A program made the translations under genes and the position numbers. DNA of 64,000 nt from Sphingomonas caeni (GTDB taxonomy: Bacteria > Pseudomonadota > Alphaproteobacteria > Sphingomonadales > Sphingomonadaceae): positions 558,001 to 622,000 of the forward strand of contig NZ_JAPDOK010000002.1 of NCBI RefSeq assembly GCF_026013415.1. Direction: 5' to 3'. Each line of letters starts with the position of its first letter. Within the stretch, counting starts at the first letter, position 1. The notes beneath the pieces were generated by a model. The model had not been told where the DNA came from, searched no databases, and saw only the letters and a list, made by a program, of their open reading frames with translations. Of the stretch, positions 25,039 to 34,104 are shown piece after piece.

Positions 25039-26304
25039 TTAGCGCGCCGCCACGCGCGTTGCGCCGCGCGTGGCGAAGTGGATCTCGACCGCGCGGCGGA
25101 CGCTCGCCGCGACCTTGCCCTGGCCGTTCGACGAGGCGAGGAAGCTCGCGTCCGACACGTTCGAGATATAGCCGGTCTCGAACAGCACCGAGGGCATGTC
25201 GGGCGCCTTGAGCACCATCAGCGAGGCGAAGCGGTGGAAATTGGGCTTGATCGGGATCAGCGGCGTCGCCTCGCGGCCGAGCAGCCGGGCGAAGTTCGCC
25301 GAAGTGTTCATCGTCTCGCGCTGGGTCAGGTCGATCAGGATCGACGAGATGTCCGGATTCTGGCTGCCCAGATCGACGCCCGCGAGGATGTCCGCCTTGT
25401 TCTCGCGTGCCGCCAGGCGGGCGGCCTCCTTGTCCGAAGCGGTTTCGGAGAGGGTATAGATGGTCGCGCCCGAGGCGGTGGGGTTGCCCGCGCTGTCGCA
25501 ATGGACCGAGATGAACAGATCGGCGCCGAGCCGCCGGGCGATGCCGTAGCGTTCCTGGAGGATCAGGAAGGTGTCGGTATCGCGGGTGAGCGCCACGCGC
25601 ACGCGGCCCGAGGCGAGCAGCGAATCGCGGATCGCGAGCGCGACCTGGAGGGTGATGTCCTTTTCGCGCAGCCGGCCGTCGGGCGAGATCGCGCCGGGAT
25701 CATGACCGCCATGGCCGGCGTCGATCACCACCAGCGGGCGCGTCGGGTCGTTGCCATAGATTCGCGGGAGCGCGGCGGGCGCGGGGCGCGGGGGAACCGC
25801 CATGCGCTCGCTATAGGCATGGCGCGACGAGGCCTGGAAATAGGAAAAGGGCGGAACGAAGCTCAGTTTGCCCTCGGCGGCGGCGCGCGCGAAGCGGCTG
25901 TCGTCGACGGTGCGCAGCTGGAGCGTCAGCGTCTTGCCGTCGCGTGCGAAGCTGCCTTCGCTGACGATCGCGGGGCGCGAGAGATCGAGGACGATGCGCG
26001 CGCCGGTGCCGTCGCGGACGCCCTGGCGGATGTTCATCACCGGGCCGCCCGCGCGGATCGCCGATCCGGGGGTGGCGCCATCGACGTCGACCGCGATGCG
26101 TGAAGGGCCGGCCAGCACGAAGCTGCTCGCCTGGCGCACCGGCTCGTTGAAGCGGATGACGACGCGGTCGCCCGAAACGCGCACGTCCTGCACCACGCCT
26201 GCCCAGCTCGGCACGCCGGTCAGCCAGCCGGCGAGTAGGGCGAAGAAGAATAGCACTCGCGCGATATGCCGCGTCGAGCTGTGGGGGGTCCAGCTCAAAT
26301 GCAT
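25039..26304 (-). CDS. amiC: N-acetylmuramoyl-L-alanine amidase with AMIN domain
   Basis: A 421-residue exported amidase that cleaves septal peptidoglycan during daughter-cell separation. A hydrophobic signal segment at about 13-35 leads to an AMIN domain (about 38-145, VVQDVRVSGDRVVIRFNEPV). A Pro/Ala linker leads to the Amidase_3 domain with zinc ligands in VIDAGHGGHDPGA, EKDITLQ, SVHCDSAGN and the catalytic Glu in LFETGYISN. It lies upstream of the PBP1A gene on the same strand, a common pairing. Confidence 0.92.
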   Translation of the reverse strand: MHLSWTPHSSTRHIARVLFFFALLAGWLTGVPSWAGVVQDVRVSGDRVVIRFNEPVRQASSFVLAGPSRIAVDVDGATPGSAIRAGGPVMNIRQGVRDGTGARIVLDLSRPAIVSEGSFARDGKTLTLQLRTVDDSRFARAAAEGKLSFVPPFSYFQASSRHAYSERMAVPPRPAPAALPRIYGNDPTRPLVVIDAGHGGHDPGAISPDGRLREKDITLQVALAIRDSLLASGRVRVALTRDTDTFLILQERYGIARRLGADLFISVHCDSAGNPTASGATIYTLSETASDKEAARLAARENKADILAGVDLGSQNPDISSILIDLTQRETMNTSANFARLLGREATPLIPIKPNFHRFASLMVLKAPDMPSVLFETGYISNVSDASFLASSNGQGKVAASVRRAVEIHFATRGATRVAAR

Positions 26305-26778
26305 GTTACTGTTACTCGGCCTGTTAAGCCCTGACCTGACCGGCTTTAGAGCGAGGCTCTCAAGTCGCGGTGAAGCGATGCGGTTAATGCCACGTCAGCC
26401 ATGAACTTGGCGTGGATTGGCCTGTCAGTAATTGTACAGGTGCCGTAACAATTTGTCGCAGCGCGGGCCTTGCGGTTGCCGCATGTGTCGCGCGGTGCTA
26501 GGGCTCCAAGCGTTCCGGCGTTCAGGCCGGAGACGATCGCGGCATCGCCCGCGGTATTTCAGGTTGACGCTGCATGAGGCAATTTCCCCGCCGTTCGAAC
26601 CGCTTGGCCCCGGCCATGCGCGCGACGGGCGCGGAGCATCCGGGCATGGCGCCCGGGCGTGCCCAGGCAGCAGAGGCATTTCTTGAACCATGCGCGGCTC
26701 AACGCGTGAGCCGCCTCGCACATCGCGCGCCGCCATTCGCCCTTTTGGGGGCCGGCAGGCGCGCCCGGAGAAATATAA
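26305..26778. other. 474-bp rne leader / intergenic region
   Basis: No coding region is convincing here. A candidate promoter (26476-26504) would leave a transcribed leader of about 270 nt before rne. The leader has several GC-rich hairpins, for example around 26512-26535 (CGTTCCGGCGTTCAGGCCGG) and 26640-26665 (GGGCATGGCGCCC). Long 5' leaders are used by RNase E to control its own mRNA in enterobacteria; a similar role here is inference. Confidence 0.5.
26476..26504 (+). promoter_or_regulatory. candidate housekeeping promoter for rne
   Basis: TTGCCGC at 26476-26482 and GCTAGGGC at 26497-26504, separated by 14 bp, fit the alphaproteobacterial consensus TTGACGS-N10-14-GCTANAWC with a few mismatches. 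Confidence 0.4.
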
Positions 26779-29490
26779 ATGACCATGCGTATGCTGATCG
26801 ACGCACGCCACCGGGAGGAAACCCGGGTGGCCGTCGTCAAAGGGAACCGGATCGAGGAGTTTGATTTCGAGTCCGCCGAGCGCAAGCAGCTCAAGGGCAA
26901 TATCTATCTAGCCAAGGTTACCCGCGTCGAGCCGTCGCTCCAGGCGGCGTTCGTCGATTATGGCGGCAACCGGCACGGCTTCCTCGCCTTCTCGGAAATC
27001 CACCCCGATTACTATCAGATCCCCAAGGAGGATCGCGAGGCGCTGCTTCGCGAGGAGGCCGAGCACGCCGCCGAAGAGGCCGCGCTGCGCGCCGAAGAGG
27101 ATGGCGACGAGGACGGCGATCATGAGGATGGCGACGTCGAGGTGCTCGAGCGCCCCGCCGGCGACGAAGACGATCATGAGCACGACCACGACCACGACGA
27201 TGAAGGCGAGGGCGATTCGGACGACGAAGGCGCCGAGTCCGAGTCCGAGTCGGAGGGCGGCGATGGCCGCCGCCGCGGGCGGGGCCGCAAGGGCGGGCGC
27301 GGGGAGAGCCCCGCCGATGCGCTGCGCAACAAGCGCATGAATCTGCGCCGCCGCTACAAGATCCAGGACGTGATCCGCCGGCGCCAGGTGCTGCTGGTCC
27401 AGGTCGTCAAGGAAGAGCGCGGCAACAAGGGCGCGGCGCTGACCACCTATCTCTCGCTCGCCGGCCGTTACTGCGTGCTGATGCCCAACACTGCGCATGG
27501 TGGCGGCATCTCGCGCAAGATCTCGTCGGCCGCAGACCGCAAGCGCCTCAAGACGATCATGTCGGACCTCAAGCTGCCGCCGACGATGGGCTGCATCGTC
27601 CGCACCGCGGGGCTCCAGCGCACCAAGGTCGAGATCAAGCGCGACTTCGACTATCTCGCGCGGCTGTGGGACGAGATTCGCGAGAAGACGCTGAGTTCGT
27701 CCGCCCCGGCGCTCGTCTATGCCGATAGCGACCTGATGAAGCGCGCGATCCGCGATATCTACAACAAGGATATCGACGAGGTGATCGTCGAGGGCGAGGA
27801 AGGCTATCGCCAGGCCAAGGACTTCATGAAGCTCCTGATGCCCAGCCACGCCAAGAAGGTGAAGCATTATGCCGACGCCGTGCCGCTGTTCCAGCGCGCG
27901 CATGTCGAGGATCAGCTCGCCGCCATGTACCACCCGGTCGTCCAGCTGAAGAGCGGCGGCTATCTGGTGATCAACCCGACCGAGGCGCTCGTCTCGATCG
28001 ACATCAACTCGGGCCGTTCGACCCGCGAGCACTCGATCGAGCAGACCGCGACCGCGACCAACCTCGAGGCTGCGCACGAGATCGCCCGCCAGCTCCGCCT
28101 GCGCGACATGGCCGGCCTCGTCGTCATCGACTTTATCGACATGGATCATGGGTCCAATGTCCGGAAGGTCGAGAAGGCGATGAAGGAGGCGCTCAAGAAC
28201 GACCGCGCCCGCATCCAGGTCGGCCGCATCTCGGCCTTTGGCCTGATGGAGATGAGCCGCCAGCGGCTGCGCACCGGCGTGCTCGAGGCATCGACGCGCC
28301 AGTGCCCGCATTGCGAGGGCACCGGCCTCGTCCGCACCGCTTCGTCGGCCGGCCTCTCCGCGCTTCGCCTGATCGAGGACGAGGCCGCGCGCGGCCGCGG
28401 CTCGCAGATCGTGCTGCGCGCGAGCCAGGAAGCCGCCTTCTACGTGCTCAACCGCAAGCGCGGCGAGCTGGCCGAGATCGAGGAGCGCTATGGCGTCCGC
28501 GTCGAGGTCGCGCCCGATGGCGAGCTCGAGGGCGCGCGCATGTCGGTCGAGGCCGGTGGCCCGCCGCCGGTCCATGCCCCGCGTATCACCCAGCTCATCG
28601 AGGAGCCCGAGGACGATCTCGAGGACGAGATCGACGAGGAGGAGATCGAGGAGGAAGAGGCCGCCGAGGACGAGCGTCCGCGCCGTGGCCGCGACCGCGA
28701 GCCGCGGGGCGAAGGCGATGAGGGCGCCGATGAGCATGGGGGCCGCGGCAAGCGCCGCCGCCGCCGCCGTGGCCGCCGCAACCGCCGCGACGACGAAGGT
28801 GCGCCGCAGTCCGAATCGGGCTCCGAGGGCGAAGCTTCCGAGGGCGAGGCCCGTGAGGATGGCGACGAGGGCGAGGATAGCGGACCCGCAGAGCGCCGCG
28901 AGGGCGAGACCCAGGAAGCCGCGGACGCGCGCGTCGAAGCCGGCCGCAAGCGCCGCCGCCGGGGCCGCCGTGGCGGCCGTCGCGGTGGCCGCGAGGGCGG
29001 TGAGCGCGAGGCTGGGGCCGAAAGCGGGACCGAGTCGGTGAGCGAGGCCGAGGCGATCGAAGCCGAAGTCCCGGCCGAGCCCGAAGCCGCGCCGGTCAAG
29101 AAGCCGCGCAGCCGCAAGAAGGCAGTCGAGGCGGAAGCTCCGGTGGAAGCGCCGGTGGCCGAGGCATCACCTGAGCCCGAGCCCGAAGCGGCGCCGGTCA
29201 AGAAGCCGCGCAGCCGGAAGAAGGCTGTAGAGGCCGAAGCTCCGGTTGAGGAGGCTCCGCCCGAGCCGGAGCCCGAGCCCGAGCCCGTCGCCGAAGCCGC
29301 GCCCGCCAAGAAACCGCGCAGCCGTAAAAAGCCTGCCCTGAGCGAAGTCGAAGGGGCCGCCGAGGCCGAGGCCCCGGTCGCGCAGGACCTGGCGGCCGCG
29401 GACGAAGCCGAACCCGCCGAGGGCGAAGGCGAGGGCGAACCCGCCGGCCCGCGCCGCGGCGGCTGGTGGCAGCGTACCTTCGGCCAGTGA
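26779..29490 (+). CDS. rne: ribonuclease E/G family endoribonuclease
   Basis: A 903-residue RNase E that processes rRNA and tRNA and degrades mRNA. The N-terminal S1 domain is split by an acidic insert at about 95-165 (DEDDHEHDHDHDDEGEGD), as in other alphaproteobacteria. The catalytic aspartates are in VSIDINSG and VVIDFIDMDHG, and the zinc-link is CPHCEGTG. The C-terminal third is disordered, acidic and arginine-rich (RGKRRRRRRGRRNRR), followed by three copies of a KKPRSRKK[AP] unit. Near the end, ALSEVEG comes from a short palindromic repeat that has entered the frame. The tail WWQRTFGQ is a likely interaction motif. Confidence 0.95.
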   Translation: MTMRMLIDARHREETRVAVVKGNRIEEFDFESAERKQLKGNIYLAKVTRVEPSLQAAFVDYGGNRHGFLAFSEIHPDYYQIPKEDREALLREEAEHAAEEAALRAEEDGDEDGDHEDGDVEVLERPAGDEDDHEHDHDHDDEGEGDSDDEGAESESESEGGDGRRRGRGRKGGRGESPADALRNKRMNLRRRYKIQDVIRRRQVLLVQVVKEERGNKGAALTTYLSLAGRYCVLMPNTAHGGGISRKISSAADRKRLKTIMSDLKLPPTMGCIVRTAGLQRTKVEIKRDFDYLARLWDEIREKTLSSSAPALVYADSDLMKRAIRDIYNKDIDEVIVEGEEGYRQAKDFMKLLMPSHAKKVKHYADAVPLFQRAHVEDQLAAMYHPVVQLKSGGYLVINPTEALVSIDINSGRSTREHSIEQTATATNLEAAHEIARQLRLRDMAGLVVIDFIDMDHGSNVRKVEKAMKEALKNDRARIQVGRISAFGLMEMSRQRLRTGVLEASTRQCPHCEGTGLVRTASSAGLSALRLIEDEAARGRGSQIVLRASQEAAFYVLNRKRGELAEIEERYGVRVEVAPDGELEGARMSVEAGGPPPVHAPRITQLIEEPEDDLEDEIDEEEIEEEEAAEDERPRRGRDREPRGEGDEGADEHGGRGKRRRRRRGRRNRRDDEGAPQSESGSEGEASEGEAREDGDEGEDSGPAERREGETQEAADARVEAGRKRRRRGRRGGRRGGREGGEREAGAESGTESVSEAEAIEAEVPAEPEAAPVKKPRSRKKAVEAEAPVEAPVAEASPEPEPEAAPVKKPRSRKKAVEAEAPVEEAPPEPEPEPEPVAEAAPAKKPRSRKKPALSEVEGAAEAEAPVAQDLAAADEAEPAEGEGEGEPAGPRRGGWWQRTFGQ
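29336..29356. repeat. REP-like palindrome inside rne
   Basis: CCCTGAGCGAAGTCGAAGGG is a dispersed short palindromic sequence known from many sphingomonad and other proteobacterial genomes. Here it lies in frame in rne and encodes ALSEVEG, interrupting the third KKPRSRKK repeat unit. Confidence 0.6.
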
Positions 29491-29497
29491 CCGCGCG

Positions 29498-29525
29498 AGC
29501 CTCCCCCGCCATGGCGGGGGAGGCT
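29498..29525 (+). terminator. perfect 28-bp palindrome after rne
   Basis: AGCCTCCCCCGCC / GGCGGGGGAGGCT is perfectly self-complementary around CATG, and GTGACCG / CGGTCAC extends it outward. It begins 8 nt after the rne stop. No T-run follows, so its terminator role is likely but not proven. Confidence 0.6.
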
Positions 29526-29607
29526 CCGGTCACCTGAGGTTCATGCGGCCGGCGCGAGACGTCGGGCCGCGAACCGGACGTTGCGGGCAAGGGAGTTTGG
29601 GACGATT

Positions 29608-31005
29608 ATGCCGCGCATGAAACGCTTCGCGACCTTCCTCGCCTTGTTCTGCCTCGCCATGTTCGCGGGCACCCCGGCGATGGCGCAGACGATCCTGCGC
29701 GACGCCGAAACCGAATCGATGCTCGCCGATATCTCGCGCCCGATCATCCAGGCGGCGGGGCTTTCGCCCAACAATGTCCGCGTCATCCTGATCCAGGACA
29801 ATTCGATCAACGCCTTCGTCGCGGGCGGGCAGATCGTCTATCTCCATTCGGGCCTCATCGATAAGGCCGACAACGTCAACGAAGTCCAGGGCGTGATCGC
29901 GCACGAGCTCGGCCATGTCGTCGGCGGCCATGCGGTGTTCGACCGCGACGGCGGCTATGGCAGCATCTCGATCCTGTCGCTGCTGCTCGGCGCGGCGGCG
30001 ATCGCGGCGGGTTCGCCCGAGGCCGGCACCGCGATCATGATGGGCGGCCAGCGCGCCGCGATCGGCAAATATCTCGCCTTTTCGCGCGCGCAGGAAAGCT
30101 CGGCCGATGCCGCCGGCGTGCGCTTCCTCAACACCGCCGGGATCAGCGGGCGGGGGATGCTCGAATTCTTCAAGAAGCTGCAGAACCTGCAGTTCAGCTA
30201 CGGCTATTACGCGTCCAACCCCGAGGTCGATCCGTTCGCGCAGACCCACCCCATGTCGGGCGAGCGCATCCAGGCGCTGACCGCCGACCTCCAGGGCTCG
30301 CCGGCATGGAACACCCGGACCGATCCCGCGCTCGAGGTGCGGTTCAAGCGCGTCCAGGCCAAATTGCGCGGCTATGTCAACGAGCCCGAGATCACGCTCA
30401 AGGCCTATCCGACCACCGATCAGTCGATGTACGCCCATTATGCCCGCGCCTATGCCTATCACCGCAAGGGCTATCCCGATCAGGCCGCGGCCGAATGCGA
30501 CGCGCTGATCAGGATCGCGCCCGAGGATCCCTATTTCCTCGAGCTGCAGGGCCAGATCATGCTCGAATCGGGCGATCCCCGCGGTGCGCTGGTCCCGCTG
30601 CGCAAGGCGACCGTTTCGACCAATTACCAGCCGCTGATCGCCACCACCTTCGGCCATGCGCTGATCGCGACCGAGGATCCGGCCAATCTTGACGAGGCCG
30701 AGAAGGTGCTGCGCCAGGCGGTCGCGCGCGACAAGGAGAACCCGTTCGCCTGGTACCAGCTCGGCATGGTCTATGAGCGCAAGGGCGATACCGCGCGCGT
30801 CGCGCTCGCCACCGCCGAGCGCGCCAATCTGACGGGCGATGCGCGGACCGCGCTCGCCAGCAGCCGCGCGGCGATGGCGCAATTGCCGCAGGGCTCGCCC
30901 GACTGGATTCGCGCGCAGGACATCATGATGGTCTCGCAGACCCAGATGGAGGACGAGCAGCGCGGGCGCCGGCGCCAGCTCTCGGCCGCAGGAGCTCCCC
31001 GATGA
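29608..31005 (+). CDS. M48-family metalloprotease with TPR repeats (BepA-like)
   Basis: A 465-residue periplasmic protein. The signal peptide (MKRFATFLALFCLAMFAGTPAMAQ) leads to an M48 zinc protease domain with HELGHVVGGHA and the third ligand in AQESSADAAGV. TPR-like repeats occupy about 290-450. This layout is that of BepA/YfgC, which degrades or assists stalled outer-membrane proteins such as LptD. The ATG at 29608 is chosen; MKRFATF at 29617 is an alternative. The stop overlaps the ATG of the DsbA-like gene. Confidence 0.9.
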   Translation: MPRMKRFATFLALFCLAMFAGTPAMAQTILRDAETESMLADISRPIIQAAGLSPNNVRVILIQDNSINAFVAGGQIVYLHSGLIDKADNVNEVQGVIAHELGHVVGGHAVFDRDGGYGSISILSLLLGAAAIAAGSPEAGTAIMMGGQRAAIGKYLAFSRAQESSADAAGVRFLNTAGISGRGMLEFFKKLQNLQFSYGYYASNPEVDPFAQTHPMSGERIQALTADLQGSPAWNTRTDPALEVRFKRVQAKLRGYVNEPEITLKAYPTTDQSMYAHYARAYAYHRKGYPDQAAAECDALIRIAPEDPYFLELQGQIMLESGDPRGALVPLRKATVSTNYQPLIATTFGHALIATEDPANLDEAEKVLRQAVARDKENPFAWYQLGMVYERKGDTARVALATAERANLTGDARTALASSRAAMAQLPQGSPDWIRAQDIMMVSQTQMEDEQRGRRRQLSAAGAPR

Positions 31006-31751
31006 TCGACCGGATCAGCCGCACCCCCTGGATGCTCGTGCTCGCCTTCATCGCCTCCGGCCTGCTCGGCGCGGGGCTGTTCGCGGCGGCGCAGGCGATG
31101 GTGCCCGGCGCCAATCCCGACCGCGAGCGGATCGAGGGGATCGTCAAGGCCTATATCCTCGACCATCCCGAAATCCTGCCCGAGGCGATGAACCGGCTCC
31201 AGGCCAAGGAGGCCGCCGAGCAGCAGCGCGCCTCGAACACCGCGCTCAAAAGCCATGCCGAGGTGGTCAAGCCCTATGCCGGCGCCTGGGGCGGGAATCC
31301 GAACGGGGACGTCACCGTGGTCGCCTTCATGGACTATAATTGCGGCTATTGCCGCGCGAGCCTGCCGACGCTGGCGCGGCTGATCGCCGAGGATCCCGGG
31401 GTCCGCATCGTCTACCGCGAATATCCCGTGCTCGGCGACGAGAGCACCGAGGCGGCGCGCTGGGCGCTGGCGGCGGCGGATCAGGGCAAGTTCATGCCCT
31501 TCCACGAGGCGCTCTATGCCGGCGCCGGTTTCGATCAGGCCGCAGCCAAGGCGGGGCTCGATGTCGGGGCTGCGCGGGCGGCGCTCCGCTCGCCGCGCAT
31601 CTCGGGCGAGATCGCCGCCAACCGCAAGACCGGCTACGACCTTCGCCTCACCGGCACGCCGGGCTTCGTGATCGGCAAGCAGGTGTTCCACGGCGCGATG
31701 GAGTATGAGGCCTTCGTCAAGGCGGTCGCCGCGGCGCGCGCGGGGAAATAA
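31002..31751 (+). CDS. DsbA-family thiol-disulfide oxidoreductase
   Basis: A 249-residue protein with an N-terminal membrane anchor (about 11-33), a helical linker (ANPDRERIEGIVKAYILDHPEILPEA), and a DsbA/ScsC-type thioredoxin fold. The active site is CGYC in FMDYNCGYCRAS, with cis-Pro in TGTPGFVIG. It should oxidise or isomerise disulfides in the periplasm. It is translationally coupled to the M48 protease gene, so both may act in envelope protein quality control. Confidence 0.92.
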   Translation: MIDRISRTPWMLVLAFIASGLLGAGLFAAAQAMVPGANPDRERIEGIVKAYILDHPEILPEAMNRLQAKEAAEQQRASNTALKSHAEVVKPYAGAWGGNPNGDVTVVAFMDYNCGYCRASLPTLARLIAEDPGVRIVYREYPVLGDESTEAARWALAAADQGKFMPFHEALYAGAGFDQAAAKAGLDVGAARAALRSPRISGEIAANRKTGYDLRLTGTPGFVIGKQVFHGAMEYEAFVKAVAAARAGK

Positions 31752-31818
31752 TCCCGGCTCGCTTGTAGGCGGCCTCGCGCAACCCTAGATCACGCGGGCG
31801 TTCGTTCCAGGGGCTCCC

Positions 31819-32760
31819 ATGACATCCATCCTGTCGGTCAACCAGGTCTCCAAGACCTACGGGTCGGGGCAGCGCGCGCTCGATCATGTCGATCTCGAGA
31901 TCAGGCGCGGCGAGATTTTCGCGCTGCTGGGGCCGAACGGCGCGGGCAAGACTACGCTCATCTCGATCATCTGCGGGATCGTGACGCCGAGTTCGGGCAC
32001 GATCCTGGTCGACGGGCATGACGCGATCCGCAGCCCGCGCGAGGCGCGCTCGAAGATCGGGCTCGTGCCGCAGGAGATATCGGTCGACATGTTCTCGACC
32101 GTCGAATCGACGCTGCGCTTCTCGCGCGGCCTGTTCGGCAAGGGGCCGAACGATGCGCATCTCGAGCAGGTCCTCAAGGACCTGTCGCTGTGGGACAAGC
32201 GCAAGGCGCAGATCCGCGAGCTTTCGGGCGGCATGAAGCGCCGGGTGCTGATCGCCAAGGCGCTGAGCCACGAGCCCGACATCCTCTTCCTCGACGAGCC
32301 CACCGCGGGCGTCGACGTGTCGCTGCGCCGCGACATGTGGAAGATGATCGGCGGTCTGCGCGAGCGCGGCACCACGATCATCCTCACCACCCATTATATC
32401 GAGGAGGCCGAGGAAATGGCCGATCGGGTGGGGGTGATCAACAAGGGGCAATTGCTGCTCGTCGAGGACAAGGCCGAGCTGATGAAGAAGCTCGGCAAGC
32501 GCGAACTCGACCTCAGCCTCGCCGATCCGCTGGAGGCGATTCCCCCGGGGCTCGACGAATGGCATCTGAGCCTCGAGGATGAGGGGCATCGCCTCCGCTA
32601 CACCTTCGACGCCCAGGCCGAGCGCACCGGCATCCCCTCGCTGCTGCGCAAGCTTGCCGAGCTGGGGATCGGCTTCAAGGATCTGGATACGTCGAAGTCG
32701 AGCCTCGAGGACATCTTCGTCGACCTTGTCGAACGCAAGGATGAGGAGACCGTGGCATGA
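31819..32760 (+). CDS. ABC-2 type exporter, ATPase subunit (YadG-like)
   Basis: A 313-residue ATPase with Walker [11 protein letters not shown]-loop LVPQEIS, signature [15 protein letters not shown] and Walker [14 protein letters not shown]. The C-terminal extension of about 85 residues (from [18 protein letters not shown]) is typical of multidrug or polysaccharide exporters of the YadG type. It overlaps the permease gene by ATGA. The substrate is unknown. Confidence 0.93.
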   Translation: MTSILSVNQVSKTYGSGQRALDHVDLEIRRGEIFALLGPNGAGKTTLISIICGIVTPSSGTILVDGHDAIRSPREARSKIGLVPQEISVDMFSTVESTLRFSRGLFGKGPNDAHLEQVLKDLSLWDKRKAQIRELSGGMKRRVLIAKALSHEPDILFLDEPTAGVDVSLRRDMWKMIGGLRERGTTIILTTHYIEEAEEMADRVGVINKGQLLLVEDKAELMKKLGKRELDLSLADPLEAIPPGLDEWHLSLEDEGHRLRYTFDAQAERTGIPSLLRKLAELGIGFKDLDTSKSSLEDIFVDLVERKDEETVA

Positions 32761-33530
32761 CCGGTGTGAACATCCACGGTATCTGGGCGATCTACAAGTT
32801 CGAGATGGCGCGCACGCTGCGCACCCTGTGGCAGAGCATCGTCACGCCCGTCGTCACCACGTCGCTCTATTTCATCGTGTTCGGCATGGGGATGGGCGCA
32901 CACATCAAGCCGATCCACGATATCGCCTATGGCAGCTTCATCGTCCCCGGGCTGATCATGCTGTCGCTGCTCACCCAGAGCGTCGCCAATGCCTCGATCG
33001 GCATCTATTTCCCGAAGTTCACCGGCACGATCTTCGAATTGCTGTCGGCGCCGATCTCGGCGGTCGAGCTGGTGGTCGGCTATGTCGGCGCGGCGGCGAC
33101 CAAATCGGTCGTGATCGGGCTGATCATCCTCGCCACCTCGGTGCTGTTCGTGCCGCTGCGCGTCGATCACCCGCTGGCGATGATCGCTTTCCTGCTGCTC
33201 ACCTCGATCGCGTTCAGCATGTTCGGCTTCATCATCGGCATCTGGGCCAAGGGGTTCGAGCAGCTGAACGTGGTGCCCGCCCTGGTGCTGACCCCGCTCA
33301 CCTTTCTCGGCGGCTCCTTCTATCCGTTGAGCTATCTGCCCCAGCCCTGGCACACGGTCAGCCTGTTCAATCCTGTGGCCTATCTGATCAGCGGCTTTCG
33401 CTGGGCCTTTTTCGGCGATGTCGGTGATATCGATGTGCGCTGGAGCCTGGGTTTCACCACCGGCTTCCTGCTGCTGTGCATGGGCGTGATCTGGCTGATC
33501 TTCCGCACCGGCTATCGGCTCAAGAGCTGA
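32757..33530 (+). CDS. ABC-2 type exporter, permease subunit (YadH-like)
   Basis: A 257-residue permease with six predicted helices and the ABC-2 hallmark [21 protein letters not shown] before the last helices. It partners the overlapping ATPase gene upstream. The downstream small membrane protein gene starts within its stop codon (TGATG), so the operon has three genes. Confidence 0.93.
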   Translation: MTGVNIHGIWAIYKFEMARTLRTLWQSIVTPVVTTSLYFIVFGMGMGAHIKPIHDIAYGSFIVPGLIMLSLLTQSVANASIGIYFPKFTGTIFELLSAPISAVELVVGYVGAAATKSVVIGLIILATSVLFVPLRVDHPLAMIAFLLLTSIAFSMFGFIIGIWAKGFEQLNVVPALVLTPLTFLGGSFYPLSYLPQPWHTVSLFNPVAYLISGFRWAFFGDVGDIDVRWSLGFTTGFLLLCMGVIWLIFRTGYRLKS

Positions 33531-33970
33531 TGGTCACCGCGCTCTTCGCCGCGCTCTGGCTGACCTTGCTGCTCGCGCGCGGCACGCGCATCGGCCGGGC
33601 GATGCACCGGTGGATGGTGGAAAAGCCCGCCGCCCTGGGCAGCCGGATCGGCACCGGCGGCTTGCTGATGATCCTGCTGATGGCGGTGGGGACTGCGCTC
33701 GTCTGGTACTTCCTCGAACGCGACGGGATCATGCTGCTCTCGATGGGCATGCCCGAGATCCTGCACGTGATCGCGGCGATGGAGCTGACGACCTGGCTGG
33801 AGGTGGCGTTCACCGTCGCGGTCACGGCCTCGGCGACGCGGTTCAGCGCGGTCGTGGTGGCGGTACGCTCGCTGTTCGCGGGCAAGCGCGAACGCCGCAC
33901 TCGGCCGGCGCGGCGCGAACTGCCCGCAGCGAACGACGACGAGGACCGAAGGTTCGCGCTGGCGGCGTGA
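33530..33970 (+). CDS. membrane protein of unknown function, coupled to the ABC exporter
   Basis: A 146-residue protein with three or four hydrophobic helices and a basic C terminus (GKRERRTRPARREL). The ATG shares its A with the stop codon of the permease gene. I do not recognise the family. Coupling suggests an accessory role for the exporter, but a coincidental neighbour is possible. Confidence 0.65.
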   Translation: MVTALFAALWLTLLLARGTRIGRAMHRWMVEKPAALGSRIGTGGLLMILLMAVGTALVWYFLERDGIMLLSMGMPEILHVIAAMELTTWLEVAFTVAVTASATRFSAVVVAVRSLFAGKRERRTRPARRELPAANDDEDRRFALAA

Positions 33971-33974
33971 TGGT

Positions 33975-34104
33975 TCAATCCTCCCCCGGAGGGGGAGGTG
34001 GCAGGCGCAGCCTGACGGAGGGGTATTCTCCGCGAGCGACGTCGCCCGTGGCCACTACCCCTCCACCGCTTCGCGGTCCCCCTCCCCCTCCGGGGGAGGA
34101 TTTC
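33975..34104. repeat. intergenic inverted repeat, family A
   Basis: Arms AATCCTCCCCCGGAGGGGGA at the left and the complementary sequence at the right enclose GCGCAGCCTGACGGAGGGG and CCGCTTCGCGG blocks. It separates two convergent genes and could end transcription in both directions. Confidence 0.9.
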
